This document shows positions 37,058 to 45,762 of a stretch of 64,000 nucleotides of DNA, one piece after another. The stretch comes from Desulfobulbaceae bacterium BRH_c16a (GTDB lineage Bacteria; Desulfobacterota; Desulfobulbia; Desulfobulbales; Desulfocapsaceae). Position 1 is the stretch's first letter, and the number at the start of each line of letters is the position of its first letter. Location: the NCBI GenBank assembly GCA_000961725.1, contig LADS01000008.1:113184-177183 (forward strand). The letters are read 5' to 3'. Below the pieces are notes generated by a model. It did no database searches and was not told the origin of the DNA. It saw only the letters and a program-made list of their open reading frames with translations. The position numbers and the translations under genes were made by a program.

Positions 37058-37994
37058 ATGGGTCGACCGTCACCGGCGTCTTGAATCCAGGAGGCTTTAT
37101 GGCGAGAACCGAACACGTAAGCTGGTTGAGAATGGCTTCGGCGGTATTGCCGATGATCAGGCCTGAGATGCCGGTGCGAGCGACCGTTCCCATAACGACA
37201 AGATCCGCTTGTAGTTCCGTTGCCAGAGGCGCGATCACTTTTTTTGCAGGTCCTTTGGGCAGATGAAAGCTTGGGGAAAGCTTATTGTAGGCATTGTTGC
37301 CGATACGACTACACAACGCCTCACCAAGCCTATATAGTTCTTTTTGGTGCATTAAGGCCTGTTTTTGTATATGAGAGGCGACGCTCTCATTCAAGATGTC
37401 GCCATGAGCCAACATGGCCCTTTCGGCATATGCTTCCCAGGCATGGACAAGATGCAAGGACGCTGCGTCAGATAGTGCGAGCGCAGAGGCCCGATCAATA
37501 ATTTCATTGTTGAATGCCTGCTCTGATGCGTCTAATTGCAATGGATCGAAATCAACAGCCGCTAGAACACAGTTGTAGTTTGGTTTTTCGGGCGGTTTCA
37601 TTAGCCATACCGGGCAAGGACATTTACGCAACAGATGCATATCCACGCTACCAAACAATCTCTTCATAACATCGGAATTTTCCGCAGGCTTGATCACCAG
37701 GTCATATGCATTGCGTAGTACGGAGCGAATTACCTCAAGGAAAATCGCTCCTGATAATACGTCAATCTGAATTTTTAGGCGGTTCTGGTACGGTGTGATC
37801 AAGGATTCCAACTTTTGCTTGTGGTACTTTACTGTTTCCGAAAGATAGGCCGCGGGAACTGGAGAGATCACTTCAATGACAGTCAGTATTGCCTGATCTT
37901 TTTCCGCCATAGAAACAGCGCGTGCAATAGCCGATGCTTGACCTGATGTCTCTTCAACAACAAAAAGAATGTTCTTGAATGGCGTCATTTTCAT
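37056..37994 (-). CDS. Tandem universal stress protein (UspE-like), second intact copy
   Basis: A 312-aa two-domain Usp protein. The ATG at 37994 is preceded by AAAGGC; a longer frame to 38030 is less likely. Domain 1 keeps RNAYDLVIKPAENSDVMKRLFGS and RKCPCPVWLMKP, domain 2 ends in GTVARTGISGLIIGNTAEAIL. It is clearly paralogous to the copy at 29815 but well diverged, and lies in the opposite direction, next to the cvrA-like gene transcribed the same way. Confidence 0.92.
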   Translation of the reverse strand: MKMTPFKNILFVVEETSGQASAIARAVSMAEKDQAILTVIEVISPVPAAYLSETVKYHKQKLESLITPYQNRLKIQIDVLSGAIFLEVIRSVLRNAYDLVIKPAENSDVMKRLFGSVDMHLLRKCPCPVWLMKPPEKPNYNCVLAAVDFDPLQLDASEQAFNNEIIDRASALALSDAASLHLVHAWEAYAERAMLAHGDILNESVASHIQKQALMHQKELYRLGEALCSRIGNNAYNKLSPSFHLPKGPAKKVIAPLATELQADLVVMGTVARTGISGLIIGNTAEAILNQLTCSVLAIKPPGFKTPVTVDP

Positions 37995-38107
37995 AATAAT
38001 GCCTTTGCCAGGATGAAAGGTTTTTTCCACCGCAAATTGTGAATAGCCAAAGTCATCGATTTAAACGTAAAAAAACCTTAGCCATTGAAAAATGAATGGT
38101 CAACGCG

Positions 38108-38274
38108 AAAGTCAACCTCGAAGTGCGGATGGGAACGATTTTTCTCGAAGTGATCCACTGCAAAATTCCCATGACATGGTGATCAAGGCTGCGGAAAGCC
38201 CGGGGTTTCTGAAAAGGCTGTTCGGCAGCGACGATATACATTCTGCTGCACAGGTTCCCGTGCCCCGGCTGTAA
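38108..38274 (+). pseudogene. Usp domain-1 fragment with frameshift
   Basis: KVNLEVRMGTIFLEVIHCKIP in one frame continues as DMVIKAAESPGFLKRLFGSDDIH in another, matching the IQIDVLSGAIFLEVIRS and DLVIKPAENSDVMKRLFGS parts of the intact Usp proteins. A deletion between the two parts breaks the frame, and the protein stops after VPVPRL. It is the piece missing from the remnant at 33822, so one ancestral usp gene may have been split by rearrangement. Confidence 0.7.
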
Positions 38275-38305
38275 TAGCTGCCCCCCGCTGTTTCCTTCGC
38301 AGGAG

Positions 38306-40000
38306 TCAACTTCTTGGGACGGGGCTTATGGGGGGATCGTAAACTAGGCTCACCAGGCCGGGTTTCTCCCCCGGTGAGACCATAAAACTTCCCACCCTCT
38401 GCCACCCTCTCTCTTCCGACTCGATCAACGAACCAATCGAGCGGTTCCCCTGGACAACCGGTTCCGAGATACCAAAAAATCTATAGAGTTGTTCTACAGT
38501 GCTGTCGGCTCGAAAATCAAGTTTAAGGTCTGCGGACAATTGCGGATCCACGGCGCAGGAATCGAAAAAACAATTGATGAGGGGCTTGCACTTGCTCCGC
38601 ATGGTGATGAAAACATGGTCGCCGGGCAAAAGGACACTCCTTCCCCTGGGAATCATTATATCGTCATTTCTGACAATGAGCGAGACGAGCACCTCGTAGG
38701 GCAATGCCATGTCGCGGAGCGCCAGGCCTGCCGCCCGAGAATCGAGCCCGACGATATACTCGACGATCTCTCCGTCGACGTGCCGCAGGGCGTTGATTTC
38801 AACGGTGAGCGGCGCCCTGTTGTCCGTCGGTTGTCCGAGTCCAAGCCAGCGGGCCACGAGGGGGAGAGACCAGCCCTGGGTTATGGCCGATACCAGAACG
38901 ACAAAAAAAACGACGTTGAAGAGCAGGGCGCTGTGCTCCACGCCTGCCAGGAGAGGAAAGGTCGCCAGAGTGATGGGTACAGCCCCCTTCAGGCCAACCC
39001 AGGAGAGAAAAGTGTATTCCCGCAGGGAAAAACGAAAAGGAAAAGCCGAGAGCAGCACAGCGATCGGCCTGGCCACGAAGATCAATACCACGGCGATCAC
39101 CAGGCCCTCGACGGCCACCGACAGCAACCGGGAAGGAAAACTCAAAAGACCCAGCATGATGAAGAGCATGATCTGGCCCAGCCACGCGCCGGCGTCGTGA
39201 AAAAGAAAGATCCCGTTTTTGAAGACGAGCCTGCCGTTGCCAAGAACAATGCCGGTAAGATATACGGCAAGAAAGCCGCTTCCGCCCAGAACGGCTGCCA
39301 GACTGAAGGAAAGGATCCCCAGGGCCAGAGCGAGGATTGGATATAATCCCGGATAATCGAGGTTGATCCGATTGACCAGCCAGGTGGCAAAGTAGCCTAT
39401 ACCGATACCGACGATGCCCCCTACACCGAACTGGAGAAGGAAGATCAGGGCTATGCCGGCTGTTGTATCGGCCGTGCCCGTGATTATTTCGATCAGGCCG
39501 ACGGTGAGGAAGATGGCCATGGGGTCGTTCGAACCGCTTTCCACCTCGAGCGTCGCGGTAAGCCGGGGCGGAAGTCTCATGCCGCTGGTGCGAAGAACCG
39601 AAAAAACGGCCGCCGCATCGGTCGAACCGACAATGCTGCCCAACAGCATGCCATGGAGCAACGGCACACCCAACACCCAGGCGGCGGCAACGCCGGTTAG
39701 CACCGCAGTCAGCAGGACGCCGACCGTTGACAGAGAGAGCGCCGGACGCCATGAGGCGCGCACCGATGCCATAGGCGTACGAAGGCCGCCGTCGAAGAGG
39801 ATCAGCGCCAAGGCTATGCTGCCGATGCTGTTGGCAAGGCTGTAATTCTCGAAATCGATTCCGCCCAGCCCTTCCGACCCGGCCAACATACCTACGACCA
39901 GGAACAGCACCAACACAGGCATGCCGATGCGGGCCGAAAACTTGCTCGAGGCAATGCCGAGCAGAAGCAGGATACAGGTGAAAAACAGGATAGTGTTCAT
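38306..40000 (-). CDS. cvrA: CPA1-family K+/H+ antiporter (CvrA/NhaP2-like)
   Basis: A 564-aa protein. About residues 1-390 contain 12-13 membrane helices with LFDGGLRT, GSIVGSTDAAAVFSVLR and ESGSNDPMAIFLT, the conserved CPA1 blocks with the ND pair of the ion site. A cytoplasmic TrkA-C domain follows (about 410-480), then a further ~80-residue domain. NhaP2/CvrA proteins exchange K+ (or Na+) for H+ at the inner membrane. The last ~35 codons lie in a sequence repeated at 34.4 kb, so the C-terminus may have been remodelled. Confidence 0.93.
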   Translation of the reverse strand: MNTILFFTCILLLLGIASSKFSARIGMPVLVLFLVVGMLAGSEGLGGIDFENYSLANSIGSIALALILFDGGLRTPMASVRASWRPALSLSTVGVLLTAVLTGVAAAWVLGVPLLHGMLLGSIVGSTDAAAVFSVLRTSGMRLPPRLTATLEVESGSNDPMAIFLTVGLIEIITGTADTTAGIALIFLLQFGVGGIVGIGIGYFATWLVNRINLDYPGLYPILALALGILSFSLAAVLGGSGFLAVYLTGIVLGNGRLVFKNGIFLFHDAGAWLGQIMLFIMLGLLSFPSRLLSVAVEGLVIAVVLIFVARPIAVLLSAFPFRFSLREYTFLSWVGLKGAVPITLATFPLLAGVEHSALLFNVVFFVVLVSAITQGWSLPLVARWLGLGQPTDNRAPLTVEINALRHVDGEIVEYIVGLDSRAAGLALRDMALPYEVLVSLIVRNDDIMIPRGRSVLLPGDHVFITMRSKCKPLINCFFDSCAVDPQLSADLKLDFRADSTVEQLYRFFGISEPVVQGNRSIGSLIESEERGWQRVGSFMVSPGEKPGLVSLVYDPPISPVPRS

Positions 40001-40318
40001 GAAGGGGACGAATCTCCGATTCGATAAAGTGCTGTTGTAGGGCAGGTGGATCTTCCAGCCTATGAGGTAACTTCAGCCTGCCGCCAAGCTATTCAGGCCA
40101 ACACTCATATACAATTATTATATTTGATTATATTCATAATTTTTTCAATTACTTTATTGGCCCCAGGAGGCAACTCTACGGCAGGGAAGTGTATCAAGCG
40201 ACTGCGCAATACCTTGACGGCCAGTGCCATCATGATGTTAGCTTTTCCTTGACAAGCTTCAATTGAAAAGCACACCTCATAGGTTAAGCTTTTCCTGTAA
40301 GCCCACCATCTCAAGTTT
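40001..40318. other. 318-bp gap between cvrA and the resolvase
   Basis: No gene was recognised. Short open frames on both strands have no ribosome sites or recognisable products. It marks the border between the cargo and the transposition module. Confidence 0.4.
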
Positions 40319-40903
40319 TTATTTCAGTTGCCTTAGCTCACTGATCCGTTCTGGAGGAAAATGACGATAGAACGTCGTTCGTCCAATCTCCAGCTGTTTG
40401 ATAATGTCTGATATGAACGGGTAGTTTTCGGAATCTTTAAGCATAGACTCAGCAGTACGAATTTTATCCACAGTCATGCTTGGTGGCCGACCACCTATAC
40501 GGCCTCGTTGGTGAGCCGCTGCGAGACCGGCACGGGTATTTTCGACGATCAATTCCCTTTGAAATTCATCGAATGCTGCGGTCACGTGAAAAAACAGACG
40601 TCCCTCTGGTGTTCCTGTATCGATGTTCTGAGTAAGAATCTTCAGCTTAATTTTACGTTGCTCAAGGTCATAGGCGGTGGCAATAATTTGCCTAATGGAA
40701 CGTGCCAACCTTGATAATTTCCAGACGACAAGCGTGTCGCCCTCCCTCATATAATCTAACGCCGCTTTCAGTTCGGCCCGTTCCTTGTGAGAACCTGATA
40801 TTTTTTCGATAAATATTCGTCCACACCCTGCCTTTTCCAGAGCATCGATTTGCATCTGCGGGTTTTGATCCATCGTTGAAACACGAGCATATCCAATCAG
40901 CAT
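40319..40903 (-). CDS. tnpR: Serine resolvase/invertase of the transposon
   Basis: A 194-aa small serine recombinase. MLIGYARVSTMDQN opens the catalytic domain with Ser9 as nucleophile; EKISGSHKERAELKAALDYMREGDTLVVWKLSRLARS carries the conserved arginines. The C-terminal helix-turn-helix is about residues 150-190 (GRPPSMTVDKIRTAESML and IGRTTFYRHF). It would resolve cointegrates at the site in the divergent intergenic region next to it. Length is standard for the family. Confidence 0.95.
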   Translation of the reverse strand: MLIGYARVSTMDQNPQMQIDALEKAGCGRIFIEKISGSHKERAELKAALDYMREGDTLVVWKLSRLARSIRQIIATAYDLEQRKIKLKILTQNIDTGTPEGRLFFHVTAAFDEFQRELIVENTRAGLAAAHQRGRIGGRPPSMTVDKIRTAESMLKDSENYPFISDIIKQLEIGRTTFYRHFPPERISELRQLK

Positions 40904-40947
40904 TTTTTTATTCCAAAAACGATTTTACTTGAGAATAACAGAACAAA

Positions 40948-40973
40948 TGTTTTAGAACAGTGTTTTGAAACAC
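40948..40973. promoter_or_regulatory. Candidate res site
   Basis: Two adjacent dyads, TGTTTTAGAACA (40948-40959) and GTGTTTTGAAACAC (40960-40973), lie in the 107-bp gap between the divergent resolvase and transposase genes. They share a TGTTTT-(A/G)AACA design, as expected of resolvase subsites, and may also control both promoters. Confidence 0.55.
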
Positions 40974-41010
40974 AATAATATGTTTTTTTGCTTGGGGTGA
41001 GAACAAAAGA

Positions 41011-42711
41011 ATGTATGTTTCAAAAACCTTGGTTTTTGGCACGGAAACTATGGGTAAAAAAATCCCGGAAGAAAGATTATTGGATCTGCAAAGGCGTTTA
41101 GATCTTCTGCCGTCAAGAAATACTGAACGGATGAAGATGATCCAGGCCTTCGCCGACCTCTATGCAGTTTCTGTAAATACCGTATACCGTAGTTTAAGAG
41201 ATAAACGGGTCCCAAAATCTCTCCGTCGCTCTGATGCAGGGATTACCAGAGTTCTTCCAAGTACAGAGATGGAACTGTATTGCCAGATCATCGCTGCCAT
41301 GAAACTGAAGACCCGTAATAAAAAAGGGCACCACTTACCTACCACGGAAGCTCTTCGCCTTCTCGAAAATTTTGGCGTGGAAACTGCACAAGGCCTGAAA
41401 AGGCCTCCAAAAGGAATACTGAAAAAGACAACGGTCAATCGCTACTTAAAGCGATGGGGGTATGATTTTCTTTCTTTGGAGATTGAACCTGCTTCTGTAC
41501 GATTTCAAGCAAAACATTCAAACGATTGCTGGCATTTTGACTTAAGTCCATCTGATTTGAAACAGTTGCCAGAGTGGCCGGCATGGGTTGAGAACAGGAA
41601 AGGACGCCCCATCCTCATGCTTTACAGCCTGGTCGATGATCGCAGTGGTGTTGCTTACCAGGAATATCATGTTGTTTTTGGTGAGGATGTAGAGGCTGCT
41701 CTCCGTTTTCTTTACAGGGCTATGGCAACAAAGGAGATTGAGGGCTTTCCTTTTCAGGGTATTCCTCTGATGATCTATACGGATAACGGCCCCATTGCCA
41801 AAAGCGGTGTATTTCACAGAGTCTTAGAATACCTCGGCATTGAGTTGCGGACACACATGCCAAAGGGCAAAGATGGTCGCCGAACTACAGCCCGGGCAAA
41901 AGGAAAAGTCGAACGACCTTTTCGGACCATTAAGGAAATCCATGAAACTCTCTACCATTTTCATACACCAAAAAATGAAGAAGAGGCAAACACCTGGCTT
42001 TTGAATTATGTCCTTCGTTATAACGAAAAGGGACATCGATCTGAAAAGCATTCCCGAATTGAAGATTGGATCAACAACCTGCCGGCCGCCGGACTCCGAA
42101 AAATATGCTCTTGGGATAGATTTGCTACCTTTGCGAGGGAGCCAGAGCGCCGGAAGGTGGCTGGTGATGCTACCATTAAAATGAATGGCGGAACGTATCG
42201 TGTCGACTCGGCTCTTGCCGGGCAAGATGTGATTATATGGTGGGGACTCTTTGACGCAGAACTATTCATAGAGCATGAAGAAAAAAAGTTAGGCCCATTT
42301 TATCCCGATGAGGGGCCGATTCCTCTTCATAAATTTCGTTCTTTTCGCAAAACGAAGGCTGAAAAGAGGGCGGATTCCATTGAAAAGCTGGCCGAAGAAA
42401 TTGCGCTCCCTAAAGAAGCCTTAACCGATGACAGCAGAACAACGGCTGCATTGATGAGGTGCCTTTCCGAAGGAACAGCTGTTATTGAATTTAAGGACCC
42501 TGACCCTTTTCAAGAATTCACTTATTCCGGCGTCTTGGAGGCAAAAATAGCTATAGCCAATTATCTCGGAATTCCTCTCGCCAAGTTGTCGGAAGAAGAT
42601 AGGCAAAAGGTAGATGCAATTTTAGCCGGTACACTTCTAAAAAAAGAAGTACTGGATGAAGTCAGATGCTATTTTCGGCAACAACGAAAAGGAGTTAAAG
42701 ATGTTAAGTGA
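41011..42711 (+). CDS. tnpA: DDE transposase, TniA/TnsB-like
   Basis: A 566-aa protein. The start at 41011 has GGGGTGAG upstream; MGKKIPEE at 41050 is an alternative. N-terminal helix-turn-helix regions (about 15-60 and 95-150) are followed by an RNase-H-like rve domain with D177 (WHFDLSP), D258 (YTDNGP) and E301 (KGKVERPF). A Mu-type C-terminal beta-barrel region comes next, and the last ~80 residues may contact the ATPase. It cuts and joins the ends, probably binding the seven-box arrays. It overlaps the ATPase gene by 11 bp. Confidence 0.92.
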   Translation: MYVSKTLVFGTETMGKKIPEERLLDLQRRLDLLPSRNTERMKMIQAFADLYAVSVNTVYRSLRDKRVPKSLRRSDAGITRVLPSTEMELYCQIIAAMKLKTRNKKGHHLPTTEALRLLENFGVETAQGLKRPPKGILKKTTVNRYLKRWGYDFLSLEIEPASVRFQAKHSNDCWHFDLSPSDLKQLPEWPAWVENRKGRPILMLYSLVDDRSGVAYQEYHVVFGEDVEAALRFLYRAMATKEIEGFPFQGIPLMIYTDNGPIAKSGVFHRVLEYLGIELRTHMPKGKDGRRTTARAKGKVERPFRTIKEIHETLYHFHTPKNEEEANTWLLNYVLRYNEKGHRSEKHSRIEDWINNLPAAGLRKICSWDRFATFAREPERRKVAGDATIKMNGGTYRVDSALAGQDVIIWWGLFDAELFIEHEEKKLGPFYPDEGPIPLHKFRSFRKTKAEKRADSIEKLAEEIALPKEALTDDSRTTAALMRCLSEGTAVIEFKDPDPFQEFTYSGVLEAKIAIANYLGIPLAKLSEEDRQKVDAILAGTLLKKEVLDEVRCYFRQQRKGVKDVK

Positions 42712-43672
42712 TGTCATGAAGCATTTTCAGCTGGTGAAGGAGTTTCGTAACGTTGGCTATTTTGAGACAGCGCATCACAAAGAGATTTTCCAAGAGCTCA
42801 AAACAGCCATTCGGCAGGGAAAACTGATTGCTGTTTCCGGAATAGTTGGAAGCGGTAAAACAACTACTCTGAGGAAAATACGGGAGACTTTAGACAAAGA
42901 GAAAGAGATTATCGTAGCCAAAGCCATCTCGATAGAAAAAAACAAGGTCACGCTCAATACTCTTATTGTCGCCCTTTTCTATGACCTGTCTACTGAGAAG
43001 GAGTTGAAAATCCCAACCCAGGCAGAGAAAAGGGAAAGGAAGCTTCAAGAGCTGATCAAAAAGAGAAAAATGCCAGTAGCTCTTTTTATTGATGAGGCCC
43101 ACGATCTTCACGGGAACACATTGATTGGCTTAAAGCGCCTCATTGAGATGGTGCAGGATTGTGGCGGCACAATGTCCGTAGTCCTTGCCGGTCACCCAAA
43201 ATTAAAAAATGACCTCCACCGGTCATCTCTTGAAGAAATCGGCTCAAGGACAACCGTTTTCAATTTGGATGGAATAGCTGCCAGCAAGCGTGAATTCATT
43301 GAATGGTTGCTGCGGGAATGTACAAAACCTGACACTGATATTGATACCATCATCACAGAAGAAGCAATTGATCTGCTGGCCGATCGTCTTTTGACACCTT
43401 TGCAAATTGAACATCATCTTACGCTTGCATTTGAGGCCGCATATATGAGTGGTGAGTCTCCAGTTACGGAAACAGTGGTTGAGTCAATTTTGGCAAAGGA
43501 TATTGACGGTCTCGAACAAAAATTGACCAGGCATGGATATAATGTGAAAACACTGGCAATGACTGTAAATGTGCAGCCAAATGTTATGCGTTCTTTTCTA
43601 CGCGGAAAATTATCCCCAGGACAAAGCCGGGAAATTCAAGAGGAAATGCTGGCTGCCGGAATCCCTCTATAA
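42701..43672 (+). CDS. tnpB: Transposition AAA ATPase, TniB/TnsC/ExeA-like
   Basis: A 323-aa protein; the ATG at 42701 has AAGGAG 7 bp upstream and overlaps the transposase stop, so a frame extending to 42656 is rejected. Walker A is GIVGSGKTTTL at about residues 45-55 and Walker B LFIDEAHDL at about 127-135; the sensor region includes VLAGHPKLK. Such ATPases choose targets and activate the transposase in Tn7- and Tn5053-like systems. Its stop lies 18 bp before the right terminal repeat. Confidence 0.92.
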   Translation: MLSDVMKHFQLVKEFRNVGYFETAHHKEIFQELKTAIRQGKLIAVSGIVGSGKTTTLRKIRETLDKEKEIIVAKAISIEKNKVTLNTLIVALFYDLSTEKELKIPTQAEKRERKLQELIKKRKMPVALFIDEAHDLHGNTLIGLKRLIEMVQDCGGTMSVVLAGHPKLKNDLHRSSLEEIGSRTTVFNLDGIAASKREFIEWLLRECTKPDTDIDTIITEEAIDLLADRLLTPLQIEHHLTLAFEAAYMSGESPVTETVVESILAKDIDGLEQKLTRHGYNVKTLAMTVNVQPNVMRSFLRGKLSPGQSREIQEEMLAAGIPL

Positions 43673-43690
43673 AAAAGGAAAGTCGGTAAA

Positions 43691-43861
43691 ACCTTATTCT
43701 CAATTAATGTGGGTCCGGTGTCATTATTGCGGGCCCATTATCACTTAATGTGGGTCCATTATCGTTTAATGTGGGTCGGGGCCTATTCTTATTCTCATTT
43801 ATTGTGGGCCCAGAAGTAACTTGATTGCGGGTCCGGGCGTTTATCATTGCAGGTCGCTACA
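43691..43861 (-). repeat. Right terminal inverted repeat with seven boxes
   Basis: This is the inverted copy of 25398-25568, with a single difference (T instead of C at position 11 counted from the outer end). All seven boxes are kept at the same spacing. Both ends being the same is unlike Tn7, whose ends differ. Confidence 0.92.
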
Positions 43862-43867
43862 GTTAGG
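43862..43867. other. Target site duplication, right (GTTAGG)
   Basis: It matches the 6 bp immediately left of the transposon (25392-25397). Removing the element and one copy joins the DinJ/YafQ flank to this side. Confidence 0.85.
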
Positions 43868-44085
43868 GAGCAAAGGAAAAGATATTTCCCGACAAAAACG
43901 AAAATTCATTTTTGCGAGTTGGGGGCCCTGAATCTCATTGTTTGGGAAGAATCTTCTATGTGTTTTTTACTCCTTCGGTTACGTATAATTTGGAATTATG
44001 TGGACTTTGGAAGGACCTTGAACAAGGTCTCCCAAATGATGTCATCTTTCTGTATATCATCCCAATCAATTATACAGAACTGTAG
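43867..44085 (+). pseudogene. Possible coding remnant next to the transposon
   Basis: One frame reads KIFPDKNENSFLRVGGPES and continues through ELCGLWKDLEQGLPNDVIFLY to a stop at 44085, with a protein-like composition, but it has no start codon and a stop (TAG) just upstream in the target duplication. It may be the tail of an older gene lost before the transposon arrived. No family is recognised. Confidence 0.3.
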
Positions 44086-44122
44086 AATTACTTTTTAGCT
44101 ACCAATAAATTTAAAATAAAAT

Positions 44123-44560
44123 ATGAACTTATCTGATGATCAAAAGTTCGAAATTCTAAAAATCACTTACCAAGAACGTCGAAAGGAGATTGCTTTCCCT
44201 CGTGACCGGTCTTTTCAGGTAACATCATGGATGGTAGGTATTTTCCTTGCGCTTTCAGCAGGTACAACTGCTATAAGTAAAGAATTATCTTCCTATTTGA
44301 TTTTTCCTTTATTTGCTTTATGTGCCATTACCACAATTTATCTTCATATAAACTACAAAGTATACTGTGAGCGTTTAAATCGAGTTGCGGATATTGAAGA
44401 GGCATTGCAATTCTTTGAAAACGGAGCGTTTGTTAAAGAGAAAAGCTTAAATCCATCGGACCTACGTATTCCGAAGGTAAATCGTTCGGGAACTTGGGTT
44501 TACATCTTCGCAATATGGGTAAGCTTGACAATATTAGTCATTCAGATTTGGTCTAAATAG
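44123..44560 (+). CDS. Membrane protein of unknown function
   Basis: A 145-aa protein. A charged N-terminus (about 30 residues, helical) precedes two membrane helices (about residues 34-51 and 57-76), a cytoplasmic segment and a third helix near the C-terminus (about 124-143). The helical N-terminus plus paired helices recalls small effector-type membrane proteins of defence cassettes, but no family is recognised. The ribosome site is poor. It is AT-rich compared with the transposon. Confidence 0.55.
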   Translation: MNLSDDQKFEILKITYQERRKEIAFPRDRSFQVTSWMVGIFLALSAGTTAISKELSSYLIFPLFALCAITTIYLHINYKVYCERLNRVADIEEALQFFENGAFVKEKSLNPSDLRIPKVNRSGTWVYIFAIWVSLTILVIQIWSK

Positions 44561-44565
44561 TTGAT

Positions 44566-44613
44566 CACCGGCTCCACTCGGAACCCGCAAAGAGCGCGGG
44601 TCCGGTGAGCCGG
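44566..44613. other. GC-rich hairpin between two accessory genes
   Basis: CCGGCTC (44568-44574) pairs with GAGCCGG (44607-44613), and inside it ACCCGC (44583-44588) pairs with GCGGGT (44596-44601). No T-run follows, so it is not a standard terminator. The sequence AGAGCCGTATG further on recalls group II intron domain V but does not continue as one. Confidence 0.4.
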
Positions 44614-44633
44614 ACGTTCCTGAAGAGAGCCGT

Positions 44634-45218
44634 ATGCATACACAAGAGCAGAAAATACACCTTAGCCGGCAACTTGATTTCATAACGCGATCATGTGAAA
44701 GTTATGATTCTGGTTTCCATGATGAAGCGATCAGGATTGCACAATCAATGCGAGTGCTTTTCCATGACACAAGGAATAGTACGTCCCTGCTTTCCTTAAT
44801 GCAAAAGAAGTCGGACATCAGGCTGCTAACAACTTGCAGCACTGCCCCATTACCAGCAGGTTTGGCTATCATGGATTGTGTTTCCATCATGACTATGAAT
44901 GGCATGAAACCATGCCTTTCAACATCAAGATTTACAAGGGAAGTACCTATCATCGACTGGTGGGAACAAGTTGTTTTGGTAACCGGCCCCAAACAAAAGC
45001 ACTCGCGTAAATCGATCATTTTGGCGACTGCGAATAAAGATGGTGGTTCGCATATTGACGGAAATATTACTCCAAAATTCAAGATCTTAAAAGATGGTTT
45101 TTGGACCTTTGAGAAAGGAAATATTTCTGAGGAATTGACTGATTATCACTTTATTGGAATAAGGCAATTTGGCTACGAGATTATCAACAGTCATGAGTTA
45201 ACAGCTTTGACCATTTAA
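44634..45218 (+). CDS. Conserved-looking protein of unknown function
   Basis: A 194-aa soluble protein. The first third is helical and contains FHDEAIRIAQSMRVLFHDTRNSTSLLSLM, a pattern that I have the impression occurs in plasmid and phage hypothetical proteins, though I cannot name a family. The middle has DWWEQVVLV and the C-terminus YHFIGIRQFGYEIINS. It follows the membrane protein in the same direction, separated by a hairpin. No role can be assigned. Confidence 0.5.
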   Translation: MHTQEQKIHLSRQLDFITRSCESYDSGFHDEAIRIAQSMRVLFHDTRNSTSLLSLMQKKSDIRLLTTCSTAPLPAGLAIMDCVSIMTMNGMKPCLSTSRFTREVPIIDWWEQVVLVTGPKQKHSRKSIILATANKDGGSHIDGNITPKFKILKDGFWTFEKGNISEELTDYHFIGIRQFGYEIINSHELTALTI

Positions 45219-45331
45219 AAAATGTCTGAGGTAACGTTTTGAAATGTTGTACAATAAATAAATGATTATAATTATCAGAACTTTCCTTGCGCACATATTG
45301 TTGACTTGGCTGTGTCGAATCAGGTTACGCT

Positions 45332-45565
45332 TTAAAAGCTTACCGAGTTTGCAGACAGAAGTGCGAACACAGCGCCCATGAGAGATGCACCCGTGATACG
45401 CCCGAGGTTGCGCGACAGGTTGAGCATGCCGGAAATTACCCCTCGCTGATCCGGATTGATATCCGTCATGACAGCGGTGTTGTTAGCCGTCTGGAACAGC
45501 GAATAACCACCAGTGATTAATGCGATCGGGATGATATAGCCGATAATGCCTACCCTTGCCGGCAT
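45332..45565 (-). pseudogene. MFS transporter fragment
   Basis: The 77 residues match a stretch near the C-terminus of drug-type MFS permeases: ITGGYSLFQTANNTAVMTDINPDQRGVISGMLNLSRNLGRITGASLMGAVFA. Both ends run into unrelated sequence and no other part of a transporter is present nearby. It is a decayed relic. Confidence 0.75.
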
Positions 45566-45762
45566 AAAGGTTAGAATTGAGGAACCGGCCTATAGTGACA
45601 TTTGTTTCTCCGTGTTCATGGCGGGAAACCATCGGCAAAAGGTGTTCCGCAGATCTCATCCAGAACCTGAACCCGAATGCTGGTCAATCTCTCAATAGGT
45701 CAAGATCTATTGAGAGATACAAACCATCAGAAAAGGTCTAGCCCCCGGTTTGTTCCACTCTC

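Larger units (their letters stand above)
25398..43861. mobile_element. Complete 18.46-kb transposon with 171-bp ends and ion/stress cargo
   Basis: The element is defined by 171-bp inverted repeats (25398-25568 and 43691-43861, one mismatch at position 11) and a 6-bp target duplication. The recombination module sits at the right: a serine resolvase (minus), a candidate res site, a DDE transposase and an AAA ATPase (plus). This recalls Tn5053/Tn402, Tn552 and Tn7-type elements, which pair a TniA/TnsB transposase with a TniB/TnsC ATPase, but there is no TniQ and the terminal repeats are much longer. Cargo: TrkA, two Kef antiporters, Usp proteins, an ArsR-regulated metal ATPase and a CvrA-type antiporter. 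Confidence 0.9.

Noticed and set aside
38489..39346. A 285-codon plus-strand frame opposite the CvrA-like gene
   Set aside because: The minus-strand antiporter has membrane helices and family motifs throughout; the opposite frame is low-complexity and unrecognisable.
38799..39752. A 317-codon frame overlapping cvrA in another minus-strand frame
   Set aside because: Its arginine- and serine-rich composition is that of an out-of-frame shadow of a GC-rich membrane protein gene.
44600..44640. Group II intron domain V-like sequence
   Set aside because: Only AGAGCCGTATG agrees; the complementary arm and reverse transcriptase are missing.
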